A stretch of 64,000 nucleotides of DNA from Epiperipatus broadwayi (lineage: Eukaryota > Onychophora > Udeonychophora > Euonychophora > Peripatidae). Made by a program: the position numbers and the translations under genes. The notes beneath the pieces were generated by a model, which was not told the DNA's origin, ran no database searches, and saw nothing but the letters and a program-made list of their open reading frames with translations. The stretch lies in the NCBI GenBank assembly GCA_028023455.1, contig JAQFVV010012477.1, positions 2,628,650 through 2,692,649 on the forward strand. Direction: 5' to 3'. Below, one piece after another: positions 11,561 to 22,551 of the stretch. Each line of letters opens with the position of its first letter. Position 1 is the first letter of the stretch.

Positions 11561-14375
11561 ATCTTGTGTATGAAGGGCAATAAAAAAGACGCAAATTGTT
11601 ACAGAATTCTTTATCAAGAGAAGAAAAAGAATACAATTTTATTAACTCTTGATATTTCATACTTCAATGACTAATTTATATTTTTCCAAATAATAATTTT
11701 AAAAAAAAATTGTAAAACTAAATTTGGTTCATTCCCTGTTCACTTTAATCTGAATAATCTCAAAACCATGTCCCCATATGCGATGGTTACAACCATTTTG
11801 GAAATTACTAATAATAAAGTCAATAATAAAATGAAAAAATATAATATTTTTGAGTTAATTTTAGCATAAGAGAATTAAAAGATAACTAATGGAAGACTGT
11901 GTACCTGGTGGAGTGACTCCATTCAACTTATTTTTAATTAATAAATTTATAATAGTAATAAGCAATCATCAAATGGAACATTTACAAAAACAAGTTTCCA
12001 TGCAGATTCAATTATATTTTCTTGATCTATTGCCCTCCCCAACTAATACTTTATTACATTAACAAAATAAATAATCAGCTTGGACTTCAGATGAGAAATG
12101 AAAAACAACAAAATTATTAATAACAAAAATAACATTAATTAAAAAATAGAATTATTTAATAATAAAAACAATGTATTTACATATTTACACTTAAAATATT
12201 ATAAGATATTCATGCATGAAAAGGAAAAAAACTTTGTAGCTTACAATAACTAATTGAGAATAGCTATAGAAAAATCAGTTAATTACCCTAATATTTTTAT
12301 AAGCTTACATATATTTTTATCTTTGTAAATGTGGGAATATGGCCGCTGAAATCATCAATTTTAACTGTCTGCAATGCTAACATTTTAATTTCTTGTGATT
12401 CACTCCATGATAGTTTTTTCCATTGCAATGAGGATTTAAAATAGTTTGATTCACAGATTAATTAAATACATTTCTATGTGATACAATCACTTTAGATAGT
12501 TAGTTTTCTTCTGGTATTAAATAAATGTCAAATATTTCTTCAGCATTCAACAGTGAAAAACAGATTGGCAGGATTAAAGCTAATTTTAAGGCATTTGTTT
12601 GTTTATAGGTCCATATTCAGCTAAAATGTTAGAAAGATAATGGAAAGCATTCTGGAGAGTCTGTACTTCATAAAATACATGATAATCACTTAAATAATCC
12701 TTACAAGTTTTATTAACTTTTATACAATAAAAGATACAATGAAGAATAAACAATTGTTCCCTATCTTATTGGAAATGCAGACGATTTTACTATTTTTATT
12801 TTTTGCATCCAGTCATTACTGACTGGTTTCTATAGCAACAATTTTTTAAATTTAAAATAGTAATATTATTTTAAAATAATAAAAAAAAATAGTATATTTT
12901 AGTTTTACACTTATTGTTATTATTTTCAAACATTTTAAAATTTATTTTATATACATGATTTTTAATATTTTAAAATATACATATAATAAAAATATTTTCA
13001 TAAAAGCAACACCTGTAAACTATTTTAAATAAATTAACATTGCTATAAAAACAGTTGCAAATAATTTGGGGGAAAAAAAACATAATACTATCTTATATTT
13101 ATTTATAATCATGTAATTCTTTTTTATGTTTGTAATTCTAGCTTTCCTTTTCAATTTATCATGTAATACGTAAGTGTCATTGTAAACATTGTACTTGTTT
13201 AATAAATATTTGGAAAAAATAAAAACACAAAAATTGTTTGCAGTTTCAAGAAGGGCGGGAATGATTGTTACTTCGTCATCGTGTCTTTTACTATGATGAA
13301 GTCAATAAAATTTGTAAGGATTATTTAAGTCATTATTACACATTTTATGAAATAGAGAAATCTCCAGAATTCTTTCTCTGCTCTTTTCAGCATTGTAGCG
13401 AATTATAGTGCTGAAAACAAAGAAATGTCTTGAAATGATCTTTGATCCTGCTGATCTGTTCATTACTATGCAATGCTGAAGAAATATTTGACATTTACTT
13501 GCTACCAAAAGAAAACTAGCTGGCTAAAGTAGCTATTTCATAGAGATGTACTTCAATATTGAATCCATTTATTTTAACCAAAGGAAAATTGCATTGAAAC
13601 TTCTCAAAGTAAAAACCACCATGGAATGAATCAAAAGAGATTAAACTGTTAGCATTGTATAGCAGACTGTAAAAATTGATGACTTAAGTGTCCATATTAA
13701 CACATTTATAGAAAGAAAAATATATGTAATCTCATAATGGAATTAAAGTAACTAACTAATTAACTTTCTATAGTTATTTTTAAAGAGTTATTGTAAACTA
13801 TAAAGTTGTTCCCCTCTGACCCATGATCGTCTTATATTTTTTTAAGTGTAAATATGTAAATACATTTTTTTATTATTATCATATAATGCTAATTTTTAAT
13901 TAAAGTTATTGTTGTTGTTAATAATTTTGTTGTTTGTTATTTGTCATCCAAAATCTAAACTGATTGTTTATTTTGTTAATGTAATAAAGTATTAGGTGGA
14001 GGGGGTAATGGCTAGGAAATGTAATTGAATTTGCATAGAAACTTGTTTTCATGTATGCTTAATTTGATTGTAAGTCCTTTATAGATTTGTCAATTAAAAA
14101 TAAGTTGTATGTAGTCACTCTACCATGTACACAATCACCTGTTAATTATATTTGAATTCCCCTAGACTAAAATTAATTTGCAAATATTGTACTTCTCATT
14201 TTATTGTTAAAGTGATTATTAGCAATTACCCAAATGTAGTTACTGATACATTTGGGTAACTGGTTCCAGGATTATCTTGATTAAAACAAGCAGGGTTAAA
14301 TGTAGTTTAGTTTTACAATTTTTTTAATTACTATTTGAGGAAAAAAAAAGTATTTATTAAAATATGGAACATAAA
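11561..14375. other. AT-rich intergenic stretch, no gene seen
   Basis: Nothing coding was recognised. The minus-strand 68-codon frame at 13,302-13,508 has no known family. A small imperfect hairpin (CTTCGTCAT against ATGATGAAG) sits near 13,270-13,302. Confidence 0.5.
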
Positions 14376-14470
14376 GCGTTGGTGGCCTAGTGGTTATCAT
14401 AGCTGCCTTTCAAGCAGCTTGGCCCGGGTTTGCTTCCTGGTCAAAGCATTTGACATATGAAAAAAAATAC
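14376..14470 (+). mobile_element. tRNA-derived SINE, tRNA-Glu-like head
   Basis: The 72-bp head at 14,376-14,447 folds largely like tRNA-Glu. Its acceptor stem is GCGTTGG with TCAAAGC. The anticodon arm is GCTGC-CTTTCAA-GCAGC, which gives a TTC anticodon. The T stem is CCGGG with CCTGG. The A box TGGCCTAGTGG at 14,383-14,393 is perfect, but the B box GGTTTGCTTCC is worn and the D stem no longer pairs. A short tail TTTGACATATG plus poly-A follows. The same tail ends the element at 29.5 kb, which is why I call this a SINE and not a tRNA gene. No clear target-site duplication was seen. Confidence 0.75.
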
Positions 14471-14820
14471 TTTTTCAGATGAGAAATGTAATCATTTATT
14501 TTGTTGCAAATAAAAATCAATATATAAATTTTTAAGGGTCTTAGACAATGATAGTGATAGAAATGGATTGGTATAGATAATAGTAATATACAAATAATTA
14601 AAATAAGGCATTAAAATGACAGTACCTTCCAGTTTCAGAAAGATTGCATTGTCGAAAGAGGGATGGGAATTCTAGTTATTAAATAAATAAAAGAAATATT
14701 AGAGTTTTTATATATATTTTAAAAAAATATATAGAGAAATTGAGAAGCTAAATTCATTATAAATTTATTTGTAAGATTACCTGAACTAATGCATAAAATG
14801 GAAGCTCAGGAAAGCAAATC
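14471..14820. other. AT-rich spacer
   Basis: No gene seen. Confidence 0.5.
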
Positions 14821-15290
14821 TGAGATTCATAATAGTAAATTTACGAACATGATCATTAATACATACATGGAATTGAGTAAAAAAAAATCGAAAAACAAAG
14901 TGAGACTCTTAAAAAAAAGAAAATAAATAGAACATGGAAAACATGTTTTAAAAAAAAAACAAATATAAGAACAAAACACAGAATTGAATAGAAAAATTGA
15001 AATACTAAGTGAAGATCTTAAAATACAAAATAATGAAATTAAAGAGAATGCGGAAAACATGTTTAAACAAAATAAAGAAACTAAATGTGGAAAGCATGTT
15101 TAAACAAAATAAAAAAAACTAAAGAGAACATGGAAACAATTTTAAACAAAATACTGAAATTAAATAAAATATCTAGAGCATGTTCACAGAAATGAAAAAA
15201 AAATTGAGAGACAGACAAAAGAAAACAAACAGACAAAGCAACTAACTGAGTAAATTATAGATAGATTCAAAAATCATTTTGTAGAGTTAG
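14821..15290 (+). pseudogene. coiled-coil leader with tandem coding repeats, ahead of the Penelope-like element
   Basis: Lysine-, glutamate- and asparagine-rich frames resemble a coiled coil (for example IEILSEDLKIQNNEI near 15,000). They contain a repeated unit encoding ENMFKQNKET-like peptides: copies start near 15,053, 15,090 and 15,133, with an older related one near 14,936. Spacing is 37 and 43 nt, not multiples of three, so the repeats themselves shift the frame. Composition resembles the gag leaders at 1-209 and 39.1-40.4 kb. Whether it belongs to the Penelope-like element just downstream or to a separate gag remnant is not decidable here. Confidence 0.45.
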
Positions 15291-15339
15291 AAGGTTTAGT
15301 ATTTTAAATATAAGGAAGAATTTTGGAATATATAAAAGG

Positions 15340-16420
15340 GATGGGTTATGTTCAATAAGTGGGATATTATCATCATTCATTGTAAGTAGTATAGAGGAAA
15401 GTATAGTAGCTATGTTTATAAAGAGTAAAGGGATTATACAATATTATAGATATGTGAATGATATTATTGCTATTGGAAATATTTATAAGGTTTTTAATGA
15501 ATTGATTAATAATAGATATAAAATTAGGTTTACAATGGAGAAAGATATAAATGGATTAAAATATTTAAATATTTTTGTGAAGAGAGGAATGATGGATGAA
15601 ATATTGGTAAAGCTTTATATTAAAGATAGAAAAAATAGAAGTTTAATTTATTCAAAGTCATATCAGCCATGATATCAAAAAGTAGGGTTTTAAAGGATTT
15701 AAATTAAAAAATGATAAACTTACACTAGATAAGAAAGAAGCATATGAGCAAAAATTAAAAGTAGAGAATGATTATGTAAAATAGGATATAAAAGAAAGGT
15801 AATTAAACATATTTTAGATATCAAAATATAAATAGTAGAAATAATTATGAGAAGAATAAATCTAAAGGTTGGAAGTGGAAGTCTATTCCATATTCAAGGG
15901 AAGTGTATAAGAAGTTAATAAGAGAGAAATTACCAGATAATGTAAGAATAGCATGGCAAAATAGTAAGTCTTTGATTAAATGGTTATGTAATACAAATAG
16001 AATAAGTGCTATTAATAGTAAGGGAGGAATGTATTATAAAATGGAATGTAGAAATTATAATAAGATATATATAGGACAGACAGAACAAACAATAAATGAT
16101 AGAGGAAAGGAACATGATAGAGTAATTAGTAGGAGGGATATGAGGTCAGGACCATATGTTAATTAGGTAGATACTGGTATAAAATGGATTGTGAAAAAAA
16201 TATTAGAGTTATCAAACATGTTAATGATTATCGAAAAAGAATATATTATGAAATTTTGTATAATCAGAAAAAATTGGATAGATGTGTAAATATAGTTCCA
16301 GGTCCAGCAAAATTAGGTGGAATATGGCATTATTAGATAATTGGAAGATTTAAAAGTAATGGTAGAATTGTGATTGAGTTTATAAAAGGGTGGGGAGTAA
16401 AATATTTATTTATATAGGTA
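15340..16420 (+). pseudogene. Penelope-like element: reverse transcriptase and GIY-YIG endonuclease, decayed
   Basis: Reverse-transcriptase palm motifs begin with SGILSSFIVSSIEE near 15,360, followed by YYRYVNDIIAIG at about 15,440, the place of the catalytic YVDD box. The GIY-YIG nuclease follows at about 16,025-16,115, with GMYYKMEC, KIYIGQTEQT and the DRGKEH block. A C-terminal stretch in another frame reads YRKRIYYEILYNQK and VNIVPGPAKLGGIW to about 16,340. Known Penelope-like elements pair exactly these two activities for target-primed retrotransposition. The first Asp of YVDD is Asn (codon AAT), and stops and frameshifts break the frame, so the copy is dead. The N-terminal RT fingers are not recognised. 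Confidence 0.85.
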
Positions 16421-16639
16421 TATATAAATAAATATATAAGTATTTATATAGTTTAAAAAATATGTATTTTTATATTATGTCATTTCTTTATATGTTTACA
16501 TGTATAATGTTAATTGTATTGTTGGGGGTAGAATAATGTCCAATAAATGGAGTAAATGTAATTGATAGGTCATGTGATGTATAAAATTTTATATCTTGAA
16601 AAGATTTCAATAAGAGATGAAATCCAGGTTGATAATTAA

Positions 16640-17025
16640 ATAATTGTAAATATAATTGTTCATTTGTTTCAATTTTATTTAGATTGATTATTATATTTTA
16701 TTCATCCATTATATAGATAGTTATACATTTTGTGTAAAGCTATAAAAATATCCTGATATTATATTTTTAAAAGTTAATTTAAAATACTTTGAGACATTAC
16801 TGGTTTTAGTATAATTAGAATCACACATATATATGCAAATCAGATAGTACATTTATTATTATTAGTGATATTTGTAGAGCAAATGACTCTTTATAAGTAC
16901 TAGCTTAATATATTGTTTTAGGTAAAATGTTCTCCCTCTTATATATTATTATTAAAAGTTTATGTGTGGGTCTAGTATCAGTTTTGGCCTCATCACTATA
17001 TATATATATATATGTGTGTGTGCAT
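16640..17025 (+). repeat. third, truncated copy of the 3-kb duplicated repeat (right end only)
   Basis: This matches the right 370 bp of the repeats at 27.79-28.16 and 36.34-36.90 kb. Shared blocks are TACATTTTGTGTAAAG-like, TAGTATAATTAGAATC (16,807-16,822), the octamer ATGCAAAT (16,833-16,840), a TCTCCCTCTTATATATTATT-like block and a TGTGTGGGTCTAGTATC-like block. It carries only a short ATT run where the copy at 36.5 kb has a long microsatellite. It ends in an (AT)n(GT)n run at 16,997-17,032. Sharing only the right end suggests an interspersed repeat with left-truncated copies. Confidence 0.75.
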
Positions 17026-17040
17026 GTGTGTGATCACTAA

Positions 17041-17290
17041 ATGGAGCTTTACTAATAGCTCCTAACAAGCTTTTGTTTACATAAATGTCAAGAGATAGAA
17101 TTCAATATCTCTTTCGTTGTCTCCACCTCCAGACCAGCTGGTTCGAGCTAGTTGGCTCTCTTGGCATTTATGTAAACAAAAGGTTGTAAGGAGCAATTGG
17201 TAAAGCTCCATCTATGGATTATAAAATGCAAGCTAAAAGCAAGTTACAAAATTTATAACTTGTTTTGTTTATCATATATATATGTAACTT
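17041..17290 (+). mobile_element. hairpin element with 55-bp arms and 3' tail
   Basis: Arms at 17,041-17,095 and 17,157-17,211 are inverted copies with about 5 mismatches in 55; they begin ATGGAGCTTTACTAATAGCT and carry TTTTGTTTACATAAATG. The 61-bp loop is GC-richer (CTCCACCTCCAGACCAGCTG). A tail follows with AAATGCAAGC, AAGCAAGTT and AACTTGTTTTG. The right arm core plus this tail recurs at 19.39-19.51 kb without the left arm. There is no coding capacity. No target-site duplication was identified. Confidence 0.8.
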
Positions 17291-19324
17291 TAAATTTTAT
17301 CAAAAAAAACTTAAAAAAAATAAGATTCATTTATTAAATTGTGAAAAATAGCAGTATTTTGATTATCCTCATATTTGAACTTGGTCTTAATTAAGTTACA
17401 CTAGTATAAAGTCAAATTTTGTTAAGATATTTATTTTAAAGGTATCTAAATGATAAAACAAAAAACTATAAATTAATAATATTTCATAATAAAAAATCAT
17501 TTGATAGTAATTAAAATAAGAGAATTCAAGCCTAATTTGATAAAGGGAAATATGTGTTATATAGATGAATAATTATATCTGTGCATATTTGGGATTATTT
17601 ACCAATAACTGTTTCCAGTAAAATCTCAAGTTCATTTCTAAAATAAATGATCAATCATCATCTTCTGAATTTTGTGATTAAAATTCATAGGACTAATTTC
17701 AAATTTAATCCATATAAACAAAACATAAAGAAAATTATTTAATTTGTATTTTATTCAATTCCTAAAAAGTATTGTTTTTTTTTTTATTACTAATAAATAT
17801 TTTAAAAAGATAATATATTTTTTTTTAATTGTTAAGCTCAAAGCAAGTCATTAAATATTCAGAATCAAAGAAGAGGGAAAATTAACCCATGACAATGCAC
17901 AAGTTGAAGTACATGAGCAAGCAGACGATATTTTGTTGAAAAAGTTTTTTTTGGAGGAAAGAAATCATTTATAGATCGGAAAAAATATATAACTCAACTA
18001 ACTGGATTTTGTTGGATTGAAAAAACAAATTTTGCTGAAGTTTTTTAAACCTTATTATTATTATGAAAAAAAATCAAGTAATTAAGAATGATTCATTTAA
18101 AGATTTTAAATTGTATAGTAACAAGTTTTCAGTAAGATGAGTGGCTAATACAAAGAAAATCTCTGCTGGCTAAAAATGACAATCAATGAATTGACTAGAC
18201 TATCCTAAAATTGTTATAAATAAGTCAATTATTTTATATAGTGCGATGTTTATAAACTGTAATACCCAACCAGCATTAAGCTGTTGCACATGCACTTTGC
18301 AGATTTTAACTATAAATGACTGAATACTAACACTTCAAACACATGATAAAGTCAAAACATAATAAACCAACGGAAAGGAAAAAAATATATATGTGTATCA
18401 GTGTTTTACCAAAAAATCTTGAAACAGGAGGGAAAAACTGTAAGTAATATATTAGGATATATATAAGGTTAAGCGAGATCAAATGCATAGGCTTGTTAAA
18501 TGTCAACATATTTATAAAAGACTAAAAGGAATTTTTCTATTGTGACCAAGCTAAAGATATGATTATTAAGATAATTGAAATTAAACCTGAATGGAAATAT
18601 TTATATATTAAAAAAGGTAGTTAATATTCCAATGCAAGTAATGAATGGTTCTCTGAATAAAAATTTTGTGAGTAAAAAAAATTTAAACATATTTTCATTA
18701 GTGAACCTAACTTTTAATTATAAGGAAATCTTTTATGACAAACTATCGATAAGGTTCAATGTAAATGGAAAATTCTGACCAAGGACTATACTTATAGAAG
18801 AAAATGTATAGCAGTCTCCTGGGAGACTGAAATATTTAACTATTATTACTATGAATGGGAAAAAACCCTCAATATATAAAGGAAGAACAAAAGTAAAATA
18901 AATCGTGATCTGTGACATTAGCTTTCAGGAAAATCTAAACTGTTGAAAATAATTTCAATTTCATTACATTTAGGAAGAAGATGCAATGTGGGATCTATTG
19001 CATGTGAATATTAATAAGGAATACATTGAGAGTAATATGAAGATCCAGATTATCCAGGTTAAAATGGAGTTAAATAAAATATATCACATAAATAGAAAGC
19101 AACCAGCGATCTTGAAAAAAAAAGTATACCTGGTAGATAACATGAAAATATGAAAAATTTCATACTTTTACTAGTGTTCAAATAAATATAAAAGGATGAA
19201 AAGTAGTAAAGTATTCGTATGTGACAAGTTGGAAACATGAAAAGGAGGAAGAACAATTGAGATATTATTATTATTATTATTATTTTTATATAATGTTCAA
19301 AAGAAGAGAAAATGGGTGAAGGAC
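17291..19324. other. AT-rich stretch, no gene recognised
   Basis: Short open frames near 18.33-18.92 and 19.06-19.26 kb overlap on opposite strands and resemble nothing known. The stretch from 18.5 to 19.3 kb is purine-rich on the + strand and could be an old coding relic, but no family is visible. Confidence 0.45.
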
Positions 19325-19866
19325 GATAGCAAATAGCTTGAAATCATGATCTGAAGGTGGAAATTAATATTAGAGATAGTGAATGCTTGCTCTGACATTT
19401 ATGTAAACAAAAAACTACGCTTGACGGTGCTTTTGGTAGAATGCCATCTATTGTCATAAATACAAGCGTTAGCAAGTTTTAACTTGTGTTTTTTTGTTTT
19501 TCATAAATGTACCTTTGAGGTCTTTCTTGAAATGATATATATTGCAGAGGCTTCTACTATGTGGTGATGCCGAACTGAGATCAGACCCATGTAGCTATCT
19601 GGCTTGCTATGCTGAGTTTGAAGACATTACATGTCTAAAAGATTCACGCTTGCAAGCTGAATAGAAACTGTTTCATAAATGCTCAGAGTTTGTGTTTAGA
19701 TCTATTTTCTTATTCCTGTCCTTCACTGATGATAGCAAATAGCTTGAAATCATGATCTGAAGGTGGAAATTAAAGTTAGAGATAGTGAATGCTTACTCTG
19801 ACGTTTATGTAAACAAAAAACTACGCTTGACGGTGTTTTTGGTAGAATGCCATCTGTTGTCATATA
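19325..19866 (+). repeat. direct repeat pair, 136-bp units, carrying half-copies of the 17-kb hairpin element
   Basis: Units at 19,325-19,460 and 19,731-19,866 are nearly identical by eye (fewer than 10 differences). Each begins GATAGCAAATAGCTTGAAAT and contains CTCTGAC(A/G)TTTATGTAAAC, then TACGCTTGACGGTG and TTTGGTAGAATGCCATCT. The latter half matches the right arm of the 17-kb hairpin. After unit 1 the tail words ACAAGCG, AGCAAGTTT and AACTTGTG follow, as at 17.2 kb. The 270 bp between the units is less AT-rich. Confidence 0.8.
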
Positions 19867-20840
19867 TATATATTGCAAAGTTTTTTGATTATTCTTCTCT
19901 CTATAATAAAATCCATTTTCTAATTCGTATAGGGTGGAAGTGGAAACACCTAAAAAGTTATGCTAGTGATATTTCAGTAATATAATAAAATATGCATAGT
20001 ATCAAAGAAGATGTCAGCATTATACTTAAAATTAAAATAAAAATTCATATAACATTACAACATTAGCCAAAAACTAACTTTAGTAATTTTTTTTCACAAC
20101 TATGGTTTCTTTTATTAACAAATAAATGAAGAAATCATGATTATGAAAGAATTTTAGCTAAGTATCTATTTTTTGACTAGTATTGTATTGTTATAAGATG
20201 TTTTTTTATTTTATTTATAATTACTAGTATAGCATTAGGCAGTATTTAATACTTAAAATTAACACAATGTGATTATTGAATTACAGGATAATTGCAATTA
20301 GATTAGTTGTTTTATTATATATAAGTCTACATATAACAATCTGGTAATATACAGCAAATATAATATAAAATACTAATAGCCAATCACTTTTCTGTACAGG
20401 ATATCAAATTAATGACAAACAATTCTTAGAAAATATATAAGCATTAATTAATGACAACAGAAGTTTGACAGCTAAATGAAAAATATAAATTATACTTTGT
20501 GAAATATATATTAAAAGTCTTAACTAAAAAACATATTGTCAGAATAAATTGAATTAAGATATTGGTCAAATCTTCAAAGAAACTCAATCCGAAGGAATAG
20601 AAAATACATTGAGAGAAGTGCCTTAACAATGTTTTGTTAAAATAATATTCATTTTGTCTCAATTCTAATGATTTCTTGAAAAATGTTATGAATTCTAAAA
20701 TAATAATGTCATAAGTTGCATTTTTCTCATTCATTGTATGTATTGTTGATCCAGAATTGTCCAGTAGGTGATAGATAGAGATTGTATGAACATGCTTTTA
20801 ATCAGTAAATTACGACATCAGTTTTTACTTCCCATTTTTT
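19867..20840. other. AT-rich stretch, no gene recognised
   Basis: A 96-codon minus-strand frame at 20,444-20,734 has a helical, hydrophobic composition but no family resemblance, and its mirror strand is equally AT-rich. I do not call it a gene. Confidence 0.45.
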
Positions 20841-21060
20841 AGAAATTGGTCACAAACCTGATTTTGACGATTCAAAAATACACTAATTTGGAAAGGTATA
20901 ATTTAAGAATCATGAGAGAGTCAGTTGAAATATTAAAGAGACCTACTGGTTTAAATAGGCTGAAAAAGCACAGCATATTCCAGCTATGTGGAAACCTCTC
21001 ATTTCATCTCTGTCTTCTAATATTAACTTAAAATTAATAGGTGAAAAAACTGAGGGAAGT
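20841..21060 (+). pseudogene. C-terminal tail of a Penelope-like element, frameshifted
   Basis: Three frames in succession give GHKPDFDDSKI, then LRIMRESVEILKRPTGLNRL, then IPAMWKPLISSLSS. This series (H-x-x-DFD, R-x-x-ESxEI, N-R, then W-x-P-L) is the block that follows the GIY-YIG domain in many Penelope-like elements. No reverse transcriptase or GIY-YIG core is visible just upstream, so this is a truncated or heavily decayed copy. Two frameshifts are needed to read it. Confidence 0.6.
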
Positions 21061-22551
21061 AAACATTTTGATAAGCCTCATATTTTGAATGCTGAGCTAC
21101 TTCAAGTCGAATCTCATTTCTCATCGTGTTACTGTTTGAGATCTAACAATTTTTCTTTCAAAAGTTAACCCTGACAATAGAGCATGCTAGTTTGTCATCA
21201 AAATATCGGTATGTAATGGAAAATAATACATGGTTTAACCCAAAAAGGAGTAATTTATCTACATCATACAACCTTGATCATTATATATATATATAATTTT
21301 TACTGTTATTGTTGGTATATAAAAACACAGGAAAAGAAGAACCCATAATGCAGATATATGTATTGATTTATTTTTTATTTGTTTTAAAAATATGTATGAC
21401 CCCTCAATATTGTACAACAAAATCTATCTTTGTATTTAATCCTATAATATTTTAATATAATTAATTAATTAAAGACTAACAAAATTATGAATACTGATTA
21501 TATATAACCATTATTAAATACAAGAATGTGCTTTATTTTAAATAATAACAACAAATTCTTATGATAGAATTTTAAAACAATTATATTAAAATAATAATGA
21601 AAATTGGCATTTCATTTCAAAAAAGTTAGTGTTAAAAGGATATTCTAAGTCGGACAAACGTACAATGATATTGTAATCCTACTTTTATAATTGTAGTATT
21701 AAAGATACTCTTTGATTAAATTCAACTCTCTATAATTATGCAATGGCTGATTTTATTATATAAAAAACACTCTGAATTATTTATAGCGTCACTCTATTTT
21801 AGATTCCGTCTACTGTAATTTTATCAATGGATATCCGATATTATATTCCAATTTTTAAAATAATTTCTCCAAATCAGTTCGCCATTGGAATTTATTTTTA
21901 GCCTAGATTCCAGTAGATGTCTGTAGAATAAACAGAAAAGGTTATTTGTGAAAGCTACGAGTAAGTTATTAGAAAGTCGCTCAAAAATATTTTTGTTTCT
22001 ATATCAAATAGTAAAAAAATAACGATTTGATATTTCATCTAAAATGTTTGCCAAATCAAATTTAACTATCATAATTTGAAGGTATATTGGTGATATTAAC
22101 TTTAAAAAATTGTAATTTTCAAAAAACAATAAGTCATAAATAATAATTTAAATATAAACAAGATTTTTTTTAGTATGATTTTTTTACAAAGTATTAAATA
22201 GTCGCTTTTTTTGTGTGTGCGTGTACTATAGGGTGTATACTCAAACAATTTTCTTGACACTTCAGTTACAGACACATAGAAACTAATGTTTATTATTTTT
22301 TCCTTTACAAAAGAAGAAAAGAGAAGAAAGAAAAATGACAAATAAATTCATAAATGATAAAGAAATATTTTCTAAGAAAATAAATCAATATATTAATAAT
22401 AAATAATATTAAAAAGTATATATAAATTATGGCATTTTTCACTATATTATTTACTGACAAAATATTTTGTTTTTGAATTGATATTAAAATTGAAGAAAGA
22501 ATATATATATATATTCTAGTTTATTATAAAATCATTTAAAATAACAAAAAG
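21061..22551. other. AT-rich region upstream of the GPCR gene
   Basis: No other gene seen. Any promoter of the receptor should lie here. The immediate upstream 60 bp holds an (AT)n run at 22,501-22,514 and TTATAAAA near 22,525, but no convincing TATA and start-site pair can be assigned. Confidence 0.4.

Noticed and set aside
13270-13302. Small hairpin CTTCGTCAT / ATGATGAAG as a small-RNA precursor
   Set aside because: The stem is only 9 bp and imperfect, too short for a miRNA precursor.
14376-14447. Functional tRNA-Glu gene
   Set aside because: The D stem is unpaired, the B box is worn, and the tail is shared with a second element, so a SINE is the better reading.
20444-20734. 96-codon minus-strand frame
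   Set aside because: No recognisable domain, and base composition like the surrounding non-coding DNA.
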